Position numbers and translations under genes: made by a program
In this document: positions 38,910 to 47,867 of the stretch, piece by piece
Layout of the letters: every line of letters starts with the position of its first letter
Position numbering within the stretch: position 1 is the first letter of the stretch
Source of the DNA: CG2-30-36-16 sp964372115
Lineage (GTDB): Bacteria > Bacteroidota > Ignavibacteria > Ignavibacteriales > Ignavibacteriaceae
Assembly (NCBI GenBank): GCA_964372115.1
Contig: CAYJPN010000018.1
Span: forward strand, 39,768 to 103,767
Direction of reading: 5' to 3'
DNA: 64,000 nt
The notes under the pieces: model-generated
What the model saw: only the letters and a program-made list of their open reading frames with translations
What the model was told of the DNA's origin: nothing
Database searches by the model: none

Positions 38910-39752
38910 TTAGTTTTGGAACAAACTGGTAACTTGTACTGCAATCATATCGATGATAAAAATCATTAATGAAGCGAATACCACCGCTGAGTTAGCTGCC
39001 TTACCCACTCCTTCTGTTCCTTTGGTAGAATAATACCCTTTATAACTGCCTATAAGCCCAATTGCGAAACCGAAGAAAAAAGTTTTAATAAAAGCCGGGA
39101 ATAAATCATTAAATTCAAGACTTTGAAAGATTTGCGAAATAAATAGATGGAAGCCGACGTTTCCTCTTAAATTGACAGCAACAAAGGATCCCAGCAATCC
39201 AACAGCATCGGCAAAAACTACCAACACCGGCAGCATTAGAGTTGCAGCCACAACCCTTGTAACAACAAGATATTTGAATGGATTTGTGTTCGATACTTGC
39301 ATTGCATCAATTTGTTCGGTTACGTTCATAGATGCCAGCTCGGCGCCTATCCCCGACCCTACTTTGCCTGCAAATATTAACGCAGTTATTACCGGCCCTA
39401 TTTCCCGTATAATTGAAACTGCTATCATTGCGGGGAGCCACGATTCAGCTCCAAACCTTGCTAAGGTAGGTCTTGATTGAATAGTAAGCACAAGCCCAAT
39501 AATAAAGCCTGTAATAGCTATCAGCGGAAGTGACCTGTACCCAATCTGAAAAGACTGTTTCATTAATTCATTAAACTCATACGGTGGTTTAATTACTTCT
39601 TTGAAAAAGCGGAGTATAAAAACCGTAAGCGAATAAACTTCTAAAAAGAATTTTCTTAATACAGAATCAGAGTCGGTTTCCATAATCTTTTCCGCAGTAA
39701 CTTTGGTTTCAAGGTTTTTATTCAGGGATTTTTCTAAAATTATTTTGTCCAT
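38910..39752 (-). CDS. MlaE family lipid-transport ABC permease
   Basis: This 280-residue membrane protein has about five membrane segments and the family signatures PLIAITGFIIGLVLTIQS and REIGPVITALIFAGKVGSGI followed by GAELASMNVTEQIDAM. It is the first gene of the three-gene lipid-transport operon with the MlaF- and MlaD-type genes. About 45 polar residues precede the first helix. Copy D of the intergenic element ends 110 bases before its start, so the operon may share control with the other element-bearing genes. Confidence 0.93.
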   Translation of the reverse strand: MDKIILEKSLNKNLETKVTAEKIMETDSDSVLRKFFLEVYSLTVFILRFFKEVIKPPYEFNELMKQSFQIGYRSLPLIAITGFIIGLVLTIQSRPTLARFGAESWLPAMIAVSIIREIGPVITALIFAGKVGSGIGAELASMNVTEQIDAMQVSNTNPFKYLVVTRVVAATLMLPVLVVFADAVGLLGSFVAVNLRGNVGFHLFISQIFQSLEFNDLFPAFIKTFFFGFAIGLIGSYKGYYSTKGTEGVGKAANSAVVFASLMIFIIDMIAVQVTSLFQN

Positions 39753-39861
39753 TCTAACTATGTCTTTAAATATTTAATGTTATCTAACCTGGTGGTCTAA
39801 TATTTATAAAAAGATTTGTCTCTTAATTATTATATGGAGAAATTTAATTTTGCACAATAAG

Positions 39862-39895
39862 GCAAAGGGATGAAAAAGGAACTACATCCCTTGGA
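39862..39895 (-). promoter_or_regulatory. Recurrent intergenic element, copy D (best palindrome)
   Basis: This copy has a perfect 8-bp inverted repeat, AAGGGATG at 39866-39873 and CATCCCTT at 39886-39893, around AAAAAGGAACTA. Read on the minus strand it ends in CATCCCTTTG, with TTTG as in the Bacteroidota -33 promoter element. It lies upstream of the mlaE-type gene. Confidence 0.7.
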
Positions 39896-40077
39896 GTATA
39901 GAACTGCTTAACAATTTTGATAATTGTTTTAATGTGTTTGTAGAATGTTTGGTTTATTTATCCCTAACCCGAACAAGACCGAAAGGTTAAATTAAAAAGT
40001 GAAATAATTTTATAGATCTCCATATTTTTTTAGTATTTTTCTGTCAATATCAAATCCCAACTGGATTTAATATTCTT

Positions 40078-40232
40078 CATCTCCGAGGGATATGAGACTG
40101 GTAAAAACCAAATGCCGTAGGCATAGCATATAAAAAAAAGCCAATATCTGTGCCGCAATAAAAAATATTGAACAGTTTGAGATTTTATATTTCATCCCTA
40201 AAGGCATTTGTGCTTTTCATCCCTAATGGATG
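40078..40232. repeat. Degenerate intergenic palindromic repeats
   Basis: Two units of about 32 bases (40078-40109 and 40218-40249 by extension) agree at 22 of 32 positions. The second contains CATCC-CTAAT-GGATG. Between them lie a small palindrome ATGCC-GTA-GGCAT (40112-40124) and another TTTCATCCCTAAAGG (40190-40204). The 521-base gap 39753-40273 holds these and copy D, and no gene. They look like remnants of a dispersed palindromic repeat family. Confidence 0.5.
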
Positions 40233-40273
40233 AGAGATTGGCAGAAACTTTCGTGGGTTCCTTACAATGAATT

Positions 40274-41269
40274 TTACCTGAGCAAAACCATCTTTCTGCT
40301 TTGTGTAAACTCACCGGTTTTGATTGTATAGTAATAGACCCCGCTTGCTAATCCTTTTGCGTCAAAAATTATTTCATGTTGACCGGGATTTTTCTCTTCA
40401 TTCACTAAATTTTCAATTTCACTGCCAAGAATGTTATAAACACTAATTTTCACAAAACTCGTTTTAGGTATCTCAAATCGAATGGTTGATGAAGGATTAA
40501 AAGGATTAGGATAATTCTGAAAAAGATTATAATTTCTCGGTATCGCTGTATTGTTCTCTACACTTGTAGCTGTACTATCTTTAACGCACCTAATAGAATA
40601 CTTCAAAATTTTATACCAGTCGAAGGTATTTGATGAAGCCTTATTATATACTAAATATCTCTCCCTCGCCTTACTGGCGTTGATATTCGTTGAAGTCCAG
40701 AAAACAGCATACTCATTAAACAATTGAAATCTTATAAATTGATAACTATCATATTCGCCGGCAGGTAATGCAGAAAATCCACTGCTATTTGTTGCATTAG
40801 TATTGGGCAACTTCCACCCGGTTGTTGTTTTCATTTTTCCACCAGCGACAGTAGCTCCGCCGAGAAATTGTTCTAATTTCTTCCAGTCTTTATCTGATGC
40901 GACATGCCATTCACAAGGGCAAACGCCCTGTGCATTCGCCACGGTTGAATTTTTCATCGCTGCATCCCAGGTATAAAGTCTTCCGTAAATTTCGGCAAGA
41001 CTATCGCTATTATTATACCCAACAACATCCGGAATTGGAGTTCCATCAGAATAGTGAAGTGATTTAATATTTTCTTTTAGCCAAAGTTGATTACCAATTT
41101 GAACAGTGTTGTAGACATTTCCATCATAATCTACAATTGTATCATTTTCAGTTAGTGCTTTATCTAACTTGTCAGCTATTAAATGCCCAACAGAATCAAC
41201 CTGGGCTGATATATTTACTATTGTGAAAAGATATGTTACTAACAGTGCAAAAAAGAAATTCTTATTCAT
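40274..41269 (-). CDS. FISUMP-domain secreted protein with T9SS sorting module
   Basis: The start is the ATG at 41269, five bases after CGGAG. The 331-residue product has a signal peptide (about 1-22, NISAQ). The Fibrobacter-succinogenes major paralogous domain lies at about 40-215 (YDGNVYNTVQIGNQLWLKEN, CPCEWHVASDKDWKKLE, FSALPAGEYDS, FWTSTNINASKA, YSIRCVKDS). The sorting module starts at NYPNPFNPSS and ends RKMVLLR. FISUMP domains are common in secreted proteins of this phylum; their role is unknown. Confidence 0.88.
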   Translation of the reverse strand: MNKNFFFALLVTYLFTIVNISAQVDSVGHLIADKLDKALTENDTIVDYDGNVYNTVQIGNQLWLKENIKSLHYSDGTPIPDVVGYNNSDSLAEIYGRLYTWDAAMKNSTVANAQGVCPCEWHVASDKDWKKLEQFLGGATVAGGKMKTTTGWKLPNTNATNSSGFSALPAGEYDSYQFIRFQLFNEYAVFWTSTNINASKARERYLVYNKASSNTFDWYKILKYSIRCVKDSTATSVENNTAIPRNYNLFQNYPNPFNPSSTIRFEIPKTSFVKISVYNILGSEIENLVNEEKNPGQHEIIFDAKGLASGVYYYTIKTGEFTQSRKMVLLR

Positions 41270-41602
41270 CACTTCTCCGGGTTAATTGTTTATTTTTTTT
41301 CTTCAAATATATTATTTCGAAATAATGGAATCAGAAATTATCGGCGGTAGTCGCTTTTATCAAACGATATTAAACGAAAATAAATACAAAATCCTTTCGT
41401 CAAAGAAATATTGTTGTATAGATAGTTAAAATTGCAGTTTGTCTATAACCAGGATAATTTATTCCGAAAGTGTTTATTTTGTACAGTCGTTAACCCGGCT
41501 TCAATTAAATGTTATGTGCAACAAATTATTAACGACGCTTGCTTTTACAATATTTTATGAATAATGTTTTACCGGTAAATTCTTCACGAAATAATTTTTA
41601 CT
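41270..41602. other. Divergent intergenic region before the LytS-type kinase
   Basis: This 333-base AT-rich gap lies between divergent genes and must hold both promoters. I see no copy of the nine-fold element and no clear operator. No ribosome site precedes the kinase ATG. Confidence 0.5.
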
Positions 41603-42673
41603 ATGACTTTTACTTTTGATAAATTAAATAAGAACAGGATACTGCTGCATATACTTTTCTGGATTGCTTATATAGCCTTCTTTACTTTCCAGTACGGTTA
41701 CCCTGCAAAAGATTATCTTGTTACGTTCTATGGTTATTGTATTTACCTGCCGGTACTTATTCTTGCAGTATATACAAATCTCTATTTTATAATTCCAAAA
41801 TATCTTCTTAGAAAAAAATATTTGCTGTTTTTTATCTTTCTTTTTATTAGCGCCGCAATATTTGCTTTGCTTCAAAGGGCAGCAGCATATTTTATAATTG
41901 CTCCGCTTCTTTATCCGCCGCGGGTAATGACAAACTATATAAAATTAGGATTTTTCTATCCTTTCTATTTAATAACAAATTTAATATCAATTTATTCTGT
42001 TGTTATTGTTGCAGCTTTTATAAAGTTGTTTAAAAACTGGCTTGATAAAGAAAGAGCTGCTCAGCAGCTTTCAAAAGAAAAAATTGAAACTGAACTAATG
42101 TTCCTTAAATCGCAGATACATCCGCATTTTCTATTTAATGTACTAAATGCTATTTATGCTTTAACGCTAAAAAAATCGGACCTTGCCCCGGAGATGGTAC
42201 TTAAATTATCTTCGCTTCTTGATTATATGCTTTACGAATGTAACACCGAGAGTGTTCCGCTTTGTAAAGAAATTAAAATTATTAATGATTATATAGAGCT
42301 TGAAAAAATCAGATACGGGAACAAAGTCAAAGTTCAGTTTAATACAACCGGTGCAACAGACGGAGTATATATAGCGCCGCTAATACTTTTTCCGCTTATA
42401 GAAAATTCATTCAAGCATGGAATCAACAATGAGATTAACAATTCATGGATAGAAATAAACATGAATGTTTCCGTGCAGAAGCTTATATTTAAAGTGGAAA
42501 ACAGCTGTTCCAACGATTCAAAAAGAGAAACAAACGACGGTGAAACCGGTATCGGTTTGAATAATGTTAAGCGAAGACTGAATTTACTTTATAACAAAAA
42601 ATATCAGTTTGTAATAGAAGAAAAGAAAAATAGTTTTGTAATCATACTTGAAATAATTTTTACCCATAAATAA
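41603..42673 (+). CDS. LytS/YehU-type sensor histidine kinase
   Basis: This 356-residue protein has four predicted membrane helices in its first 150 residues (about 12-30, 42-62, 74-94, 115-140) and a coiled region. The His_kinase domain follows, with QIHPHFLFNVLNAIYAL (the conserved Pro-His-Phe histidine is His175). An HATPase domain carries LFPLIENSFKHGI and GIGLNNVKRRL. It phosphorylates the LytTR regulator encoded one base downstream. The signal is unknown. The pair runs against the surrounding minus-strand genes. Confidence 0.92.
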   Translation: MTFTFDKLNKNRILLHILFWIAYIAFFTFQYGYPAKDYLVTFYGYCIYLPVLILAVYTNLYFIIPKYLLRKKYLLFFIFLFISAAIFALLQRAAAYFIIAPLLYPPRVMTNYIKLGFFYPFYLITNLISIYSVVIVAAFIKLFKNWLDKERAAQQLSKEKIETELMFLKSQIHPHFLFNVLNAIYALTLKKSDLAPEMVLKLSSLLDYMLYECNTESVPLCKEIKIINDYIELEKIRYGNKVKVQFNTTGATDGVYIAPLILFPLIENSFKHGINNEINNSWIEINMNVSVQKLIFKVENSCSNDSKRETNDGETGIGLNNVKRRLNLLYNKKYQFVIEEKKNSFVIILEIIFTHK

Positions 42674-42674
42674 T

Positions 42675-43397
42675 ATGACACATTGTATAATTGTAGAAGA
42701 TGAGCCGCTTGCTGCGGAAATAATTGAAGGATACTTAAAGAATTTTTCTGAAGTTTTTCTTCTCGGTAAATTTGAAAATACTATTGCGGCTTTTAATTTT
42801 CTAAAAAAGGAAAAAGTTGACCTAATGTTTCTTGATATAAGAATGCCGCAGGTTAACGGAATTGATTTTCTGAAAATATTAAGCAACCCGCCAAAGGTTA
42901 TTATAACTACTGCTTACCGCGACTTTGCCCTTGAAGGATATGAGTTAGATGTTGTTGACTATCTCCTGAAACCAATATCATTTGAAAGATTTTTTAAGGC
43001 TATGGATAAATTTTATAAATCTGATGAGAGACAAGTGAACGATAGTTGGATTCAGCAGAAATCTGTTGATGAAAGTTTCATTTACGTAAAAGCCGAAAGG
43101 AAAATAATTAAGATTTACCTGAAGGAAATATATTTTATTGAAAGCCTGAAGGATTACACAATTTTACATCTTAATAATAAAAAAATAATTACACATCAAA
43201 AGATAAGTTTATTTGAAGAACAACTTGCCGGTAAAGGATTTATCCGGATCCATCGATCTTACATTGTTTCAATTCCCAAAATTGAAGCAGTAACATCAGT
43301 CTCCATCGAAATTCATGGAAAAGAATTAACAATCGGCAGGAACTTTAAAAATGAAGTGTTAAAGACATTAAACCTTGGTAAGATTATTACCAAATAA
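42675..43397 (+). CDS. LytTR-family DNA-binding response regulator
   Basis: This 240-residue protein has a receiver domain (1-120) with Asp54 in FLDIRMP, Thr in ITTAYR and Lys in LKPISFER. A LytTR DNA-binding domain follows (about 135-238: YVKAERKIIKIYLKEIYFIES, GFIRIHRSYIVSI, LTIGRNFKNEV). It is separated from the kinase stop by one base, so they form an operon. LytTR proteins bind direct repeats; its targets are not known, and I could not match the nine-fold element to a standard LytTR site. Confidence 0.93.
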   Translation: MTHCIIVEDEPLAAEIIEGYLKNFSEVFLLGKFENTIAAFNFLKKEKVDLMFLDIRMPQVNGIDFLKILSNPPKVIITTAYRDFALEGYELDVVDYLLKPISFERFFKAMDKFYKSDERQVNDSWIQQKSVDESFIYVKAERKIIKIYLKEIYFIESLKDYTILHLNNKKIITHQKISLFEEQLAGKGFIRIHRSYIVSIPKIEAVTSVSIEIHGKELTIGRNFKNEVLKTLNLGKIITK

Positions 43398-43474
43398 ATA
43401 AATGGAAAATTAGCACTCGCTAAACCAAACGAAGCACATAATATCCCACGACAAAATGTAAAAACTGTTTTAAA

Positions 43475-43573
43475 AAGAAAATTTTCCTCTTTTTCTAAGA
43501 CTGCTCTTTTTCCCCTTATAGTTTTTTCCGGCTCTTTTTTTGAACCCTTTTTGCTTTAGTAACCTTTGCCCAT
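43475..43573 (-). pseudogene. Degenerate copy of the 41-residue Lys-rich gene
   Basis: Read from ATG at 43573-43571, codons give MGKGY, a TAA stop, then SKKGSKKEPEKTIRGKRAV. This aligns without gaps to MSKGQDTKKGSKKEPAKTMK and the next residues of the gene at 27363. The original reading end (NTGLLSK) is lost and the frame stays open past it. The ribosome site is also weak. A copy (E) of the intergenic element remains about 98 bases upstream. Confidence 0.75.
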
Positions 43574-43670
43574 GGTTATTTCAGGTTATTATAAATTAAA
43601 ATACCCGAATTAATACAGCGGTTCAATTTATTCCCTAGTTGATAACTAATTAATGTAGTGTGATATTATA

Positions 43671-43707
43671 ATTGAGGGGAAGATGAAAAAGGAACTACAT
43701 CCCTTGG
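43671..43707 (-). promoter_or_regulatory. Recurrent intergenic element, copy E
   Basis: It shares GATGAAAAAGGAACTACA and the CATCCCTTGG right arm with copy D, but its left flank is GGGGA instead of the CAAAGGG or CAAAAGG that dominates elsewhere, so the TTTG is absent. The downstream frame is the broken Lys-rich gene, which fits loss of function. Confidence 0.65.
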
Positions 43708-43727
43708 AGCAGGGCTGATATGATATA

Positions 43728-43757
43728 ATGATGGTACTAAGAATATAGTACCATCAT
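43728..43757 (-). terminator. Perfect 12-bp inverted repeat, possible terminator of the OmpA lipoprotein gene
   Basis: ATGATGGTACTA and TAGTACCATCAT enclose AGAATA. It lies 57 bases past the stop of the minus-strand lipoprotein gene (43814). The T run after it is poor, so an operator function is possible too. Confidence 0.5.
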
Positions 43758-43813
43758 GAAAGTATCTTTTATTAACCTATTAAAATTTTTAACTATGTTT
43801 TAAACAAACACAA

Positions 43814-44482
43814 TTAAAGTTTGCCGCTCTCGGCAGCTTCTTTCAATTTTTCATTTGCAAAAATGGCAATCTCAACTCTTCGGTTCAGATGTTTACCGTT
43901 TTCGGTGTCGTTCGAAGCAACAGGTTCGTTTTCACCAAGTCCGATAACTGAAAATCTGGAAGAAGAAACTCCTTGCGTAGCGGCATAGTTGAATACCGAT
44001 TCAGCTCTGCTTTCGGACAATGTTTGGTTGTACGCATCTGCGCCATCTGAATCGGTATGCCCGGTTACTAAAATATTAGTATCGGGGTATTTATTCAGAA
44101 TGACGGCAAGATTATCGATGTTTCTTTTAGCTTCAGATTGAAGCGTTGAGGATTCGGTTGCAAATAAAATTCCTGAATCGAAAGTAATTTTTATACCTTC
44201 ACCTACTCTTTCTATTGTAGCGCCGGCAAGATCATTTTGCATCTCTTCTGCCTGGTTATCCATATAGTTTCCAATCAAAGCGCCTGCCGTACCGCCAACT
44301 GCCGCGCCTATTATCGCGCCGAGTACTGTATTCCCTGCATAATGACCAATTACTCCGCCGACTGCACCACCGCTAACCCCGCCTATAACTCCTCCTTTAA
44401 CGGCATTGCTTGCTCCGCAGCCGTAAAGAAAAAAAGACACAGCTATTGATGATATTAAAATTATACCTGTTATTTTTTTCAT
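43814..44482 (-). CDS. Glycine-zipper OmpA-family lipoprotein
   Basis: The ATG at 44482 begins MKKITGII, with lipobox LYGC (Cys22). A glycine-zipper segment spans about residues 28-72 (GGVIGGVSGGAVGGVIGHYA and GAIIGAAVGGTAGALIGNYM). An OmpA-like peptidoglycan-binding domain follows (about 100-205) with TGHTDSDGADAYNQTLSESR and NRRVEIAI. It matches the YiaD-type layout and ties the outer membrane to the wall. It is one of three OmpA-domain proteins within 7 kb. Confidence 0.9.
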   Translation of the reverse strand: MKKITGIILISSIAVSFFLYGCGASNAVKGGVIGGVSGGAVGGVIGHYAGNTVLGAIIGAAVGGTAGALIGNYMDNQAEEMQNDLAGATIERVGEGIKITFDSGILFATESSTLQSEAKRNIDNLAVILNKYPDTNILVTGHTDSDGADAYNQTLSESRAESVFNYAATQGVSSSRFSVIGLGENEPVASNDTENGKHLNRRVEIAIFANEKLKEAAESGKL

Positions 44483-44540
44483 GATATTTCTCACTTGATT
44501 ACTAAATTATTATTCTATATTCAACGGGTTGTTAAAAATA

Positions 44541-44571
44541 ACAGAAGCGGCTCTTTCAATGCCGCCTCTGT
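44541..44571 (-). terminator. Terminator after the TSP3-OmpA gene
   Basis: ACAGA-A-GCGGC pairs with GCCGC-C-TCTGT around TCTTTCAAT, with a single mismatch. On the minus strand it is followed by TATTTTTAA. It lies 27 bases past the stop of the gene at 44599. Confidence 0.75.
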
Positions 44572-44598
44572 CAATTTCATTTAGAATATCCGATGAAT

Positions 44599-45978
44599 TT
44601 ATTTAGAGAGGAGTTTTATCTCAACTCTTCTATTCATAGATCTTCCTTCATCTGTATCGTTGGTAGCAATTGGATTACCTTCGCCATATCCTACCATCGT
44701 AAGGTTACTTCTATCAACACCCTGGTTTACAAGGTAATCCATTACTGATTGAGCTCTTTGTTTTGAAAGCTTCATGTTGTAACTATCCGAACCTACGGCA
44801 TCTGTATGTCCGCCAACTTCCCATTTGTATTCGGGATGTTCTTTCATGGTGCTAATAATATCTTTAAAAGATGCATAAGCATTAGGCAGGAGAGTCGCCT
44901 TATTAAATTCAAAGTTCGTGTCTCCGCTAAGAACTAAAGTTATTACTTCAGCAGGTTTTTCAATAATAATAACTTCTTTTTTAATCGAACATCCTTGATT
45001 ATCTACCTCATCACCAGTTGGTGTATTGGGGCATTTATCAAGATAGTCCGGAACACCGTCGCCATCTTCATCAAGCGGGCAGCCTTTTGCGTCCACTTTA
45101 ACTCCTGCTGGTGTGTTAGCGCATTTATCGAGATAGTCTAGAACGCCATCATTATCAGAATCAAGCGGACAGCCGTTAGCGTCTACTTTAACTTTTGAAG
45201 GTGTGTTAGCGCATTTATCAAGATAATCCGGTACGCCGTCGCCATCTGCATCAAGCGGGCAGCCGAAATCATCAACTTGTACATCCATCGGAGTTTCAGG
45301 GCACTGATCATCAGCATCTTGAACGCCGTCGCCATCTGCATCTTGCGTTGTAAAGATTGAATAAGAGAAGCCGACCAATCCCTGTATCAGAAAATCATTT
45401 CCCCCGCTTGCAGGCTGTGCATCCCAGTTATCGTTAGGGCTGAATTCTGCGCCGACATTTAAATTGAGATTAATAGCATCCGATAAGAGAAATCTTACAC
45501 CAACTTCTGCATGATAGTTTTCGCTTGTAATTTCAAAGGTTCTTCCTGCATAGGGTAGTTCATTGTCATTTGCATCGCTCGGGTTTACCCAACCGTAGGA
45601 AGCGCCGGCAAAAATATATGGGAATACAGCCTCCTGTATTGAGAAGGTATAACTTAAGCCGCCGCCTATCCTGGTTATAGTTGACCGAAATTCGGTGGGG
45701 ATTAAATTATCATCTTTTCCGGCTACATAACCGCCGCTCATAAAAGCCTTCAAACCGAGAATGCCCGCGGAATTTGTCGGGAAAAAATATTCAACAACGG
45801 CTCTTCCCACAGGTTCAGGTTTAATTTGACCATAATCCGTGAAGCCGATTGTTGCACCAGCCTCGACGCCGAGCATAACAGTTCCGGAAAAAGCATGATG
45901 CTTTGTGAGACTGTTTTGAGGAAATGCTACTAACGTAATTAGTAGAGATAGGGCTGTGTAAAGTAATAGCTTTTTCAT
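44599..45978 (-). CDS. OmpA-family protein with thrombospondin type 3 repeats
   Basis: The ATG at 45978 (MKKLLLYTALSLL) gives a normal signal peptide; an in-frame ATG at 46083 would add 35 residues and no ribosome site. The 459-residue product has a beta-barrel of about 200 residues. Four calcium-binding TSP3 repeats follow (about 210-330; DADGDGV, DQCPETP, DNDGVLDYLDKC). The OmpA peptidoglycan-binding domain lies at about 345-455 (EVGGHTDAVGSDSYN, NRRVEIKLLS). It is an abundant-porin-like envelope anchor. Copy F of the intergenic element lies 123 bases upstream. Confidence 0.92.
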   Translation of the reverse strand: MKKLLLYTALSLLITLVAFPQNSLTKHHAFSGTVMLGVEAGATIGFTDYGQIKPEPVGRAVVEYFFPTNSAGILGLKAFMSGGYVAGKDDNLIPTEFRSTITRIGGGLSYTFSIQEAVFPYIFAGASYGWVNPSDANDNELPYAGRTFEITSENYHAEVGVRFLLSDAINLNLNVGAEFSPNDNWDAQPASGGNDFLIQGLVGFSYSIFTTQDADGDGVQDADDQCPETPMDVQVDDFGCPLDADGDGVPDYLDKCANTPSKVKVDANGCPLDSDNDGVLDYLDKCANTPAGVKVDAKGCPLDEDGDGVPDYLDKCPNTPTGDEVDNQGCSIKKEVIIIEKPAEVITLVLSGDTNFEFNKATLLPNAYASFKDIISTMKEHPEYKWEVGGHTDAVGSDSYNMKLSKQRAQSVMDYLVNQGVDRSNLTMVGYGEGNPIATNDTDEGRSMNRRVEIKLLSK

Positions 45979-46100
45979 AACGATTCTTTCTATGTTATTA
46001 AAAAATATTGTAGTAGTAATTGTAAATTTCATTTTATCTTTCGTGAATTGGATGATGTATTTACACTTTATAATGTTAAACAAAAACAGAACAGCGAACC

Positions 46101-46135
46101 ATAGACCAAGAGGATGAAAAATGGATTACATTTTA
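46101..46135 (-). promoter_or_regulatory. Recurrent intergenic element, copy F
   Basis: AAGAGGATGAAAAATGG-ATTACATTTT keeps the left core but has a weak right arm. The minus strand ends CATCCTCTTG, and TGTTTTTG, one base from the Bacteroidota -7 element TAnnTTTG, lies about 18 bases further down. Confidence 0.55.
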
Positions 46136-46204
46136 ATAGTCCAATTGGAGTAGAAACTTTAATTTTCAAGCAGGCACATCATTTAAAAAAATGCGCCGTT
46201 TTTT

Positions 46205-46705
46205 TTATTGAAAGAAATACCTTATACCTAGCCCGGCATCAATTCCGAATCCAACGGATGTAGTAAGCTGAAGTACCGGGACAAGTTCCACAAACACATC
46301 TATAGGTGTAGCATGAGGAAACCAGGCTATACCAAAAACTCCTCTTATGCCGAATGAACCGTCATATCCGCCGCCGCTGTTAAACCTGCCGCCTATTCCG
46401 TAGTATAGGGGAAATCTTTCAGTAGAACTTATTGCATTAAATGAGTGCCAGAGATAATCCATATGGAAATGTACACGGCTTTTTCCATCGTAGTAGTAGT
46501 CGTGTCGGGATATACGGTCGCCGCCGACTGAAACACCAAGACCAAAATCGAAAGCATTATCTCTTGATGTCCAGAGTTTTGCGCTTAACCCGGTTGGTTC
46601 GCCTATAATTAATCCAAGACCAAATCCGCTATCTTGGGCTGAAATCGGTTTAACCAAAATCATCATTATTACCAATGCTAAACCGAACAAAAGATTTTTT
46701 TTCAT
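46205..46705 (-). CDS. Small outer-membrane beta-barrel protein
   Basis: The start is the ATG at 46705, eight bases after GGAG. The 166-residue product has a signal peptide (to about residue 23, PISAQ) and then Gly/Tyr-rich alternating strands with the ending LGIRYFFQ. It resembles small eight-stranded barrels of Bacteroidota, but no named family could be assigned. It starts 22 bases after the DUF4382 lipoprotein gene, so the two may be cotranscribed. Confidence 0.75.
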   Translation of the reverse strand: MKKNLLFGLALVIMMILVKPISAQDSGFGLGLIIGEPTGLSAKLWTSRDNAFDFGLGVSVGGDRISRHDYYYDGKSRVHFHMDYLWHSFNAISSTERFPLYYGIGGRFNSGGGYDGSFGIRGVFGIAWFPHATPIDVFVELVPVLQLTTSVGFGIDAGLGIRYFFQ

Positions 46706-46727
46706 AACCATAACTCCATTATTATTT

Positions 46728-47543
46728 TTAAAATTTATGACTCAAAGTGATCGTCCCTAAATCAGTATTTTGTTTTGCAACAACTAAAACGTTAGCCACA
46801 GTCGTATCGTTATAAACATAATTTCCTGAAAATACTTTTACATCGTATGTTCCTTCAACTACTGCCATTAACTTTACCGATCCGGTAATTATATCCGCCA
46901 TTGCATTTACAGTATCCTTACCGCTTATAGCATAAACTGAAGCTAAAGCGATTACTGGATTTATTTTGCAGGAAATAGTGCCCGATATTACCACGGGAAC
47001 CACCCGGATAACAGGTTTTAGTTTATACTGCTCGCTTGCTGTATATACTATTGAATGTTCAGCATCAAAATCAAGCATAAGCTCGTAAACAAGCCCCGGT
47101 TGAATTTCAAATGCTCTGTTTAATTTTACTCCTGACTGCTCTCCGCTGGGAACATTAAGACTAAAAACAATACCATCAACTACAATGTTACTACCGGCGC
47201 CAATCATTAATCTTATTTGGGTATAATGCCCGGCATCAAGTAAGTTATCGCCAATTACAACGCTTGCCCCGTTTCTTAACGTAAGCAAATCATATGTATT
47301 TAGGTTATCGTTTATTACAACCCAGCCGCTGTTTTCATCAGCTCCGGATTTGTGAACTTCAACTCTTGTAACAACAATATTTATCTGATCAAAACCGGCG
47401 GGGGCATCAACCATTGTTAATTTTAGCTGCCCCTGCTCAACTGATGGCGATGTTGAATCTGAACAACTAAATATGAATATTGATATCGCAAATGAAATTA
47501 AAAAAACTGTCGTAAGTATGAACTTATCTTTTATGGATTTCAA
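46728..47543 (-). CDS. DUF4382 lipoprotein
   Basis: A TTG start at 47543, preceded by AAAGAG, gives MKSIKDKF and lipobox FIFSC (Cys27); the upstream ATG at 47627 would bury this signal. The 271-residue product has the DUF4382 pattern LKLTMVDAPAGFDQINIVV, ESG-like turns, DLLTLRNGA and HYTQIRLMI. A carboxypeptidase-like module ends it. DUF4382 proteins are surface or periplasmic and of unknown function. Copy G of the intergenic element lies 138 bases upstream. Confidence 0.85.
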   Translation of the reverse strand: MKSIKDKFILTTVFLISFAISIFIFSCSDSTSPSVEQGQLKLTMVDAPAGFDQINIVVTRVEVHKSGADENSGWVVINDNLNTYDLLTLRNGASVVIGDNLLDAGHYTQIRLMIGAGSNIVVDGIVFSLNVPSGEQSGVKLNRAFEIQPGLVYELMLDFDAEHSIVYTASEQYKLKPVIRVVPVVISGTISCKINPVIALASVYAISGKDTVNAMADIITGSVKLMAVVEGTYDVKVFSGNYVYNDTTVANVLVVAKQNTDLGTITLSHKF

Positions 47544-47680
47544 TGTGATTACTCTTTCTTTTTTAAAACGTTTAACGTTATAAAATTTATTTTCTGCATT
47601 TGTAGTGAACCTATATTGCAGATTCAAATCAATTCTTTATTCCAAACACACAACAAGCTACATTATAGAGGAAGGCGAAA

Positions 47681-47724
47681 CAATCGGGCAAAGGGTTGAA
47701 AAAAGAGCTAATCCTTTTGATTGA
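47681..47724 (-). promoter_or_regulatory. Recurrent intergenic element, copy G
   Basis: CAATCGGGCAAAGGGTTG then AAAAAAGAGCTAATCC is a diverged copy. On the minus strand TTTG is followed after 20 bases by CTATAATG, the best promoter-like -10 of all copies. It lies in the 324-base gap 47544-47867, which holds no other feature I could support. Confidence 0.55.
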
Positions 47725-47867
47725 GAAACGCTTGTCTTTTGCGGAATTTTTATCAATTCACATTCCGTTTTTATCTTCGGAAAACTTTATCGACACGCGT
47801 ATGTGCAGTCTCAAATCAGATATTAAAAATTTTTTATGATAGCGTAATAATCATTTGCATAAATTAA

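Noticed and set aside
45979..46083. 35-residue N-terminal extension of the TSP3-OmpA protein
   Set aside because: It would place a polar stretch before the signal peptide and has no ribosome site; ATG 45978 starts MKKLLLYTALS.
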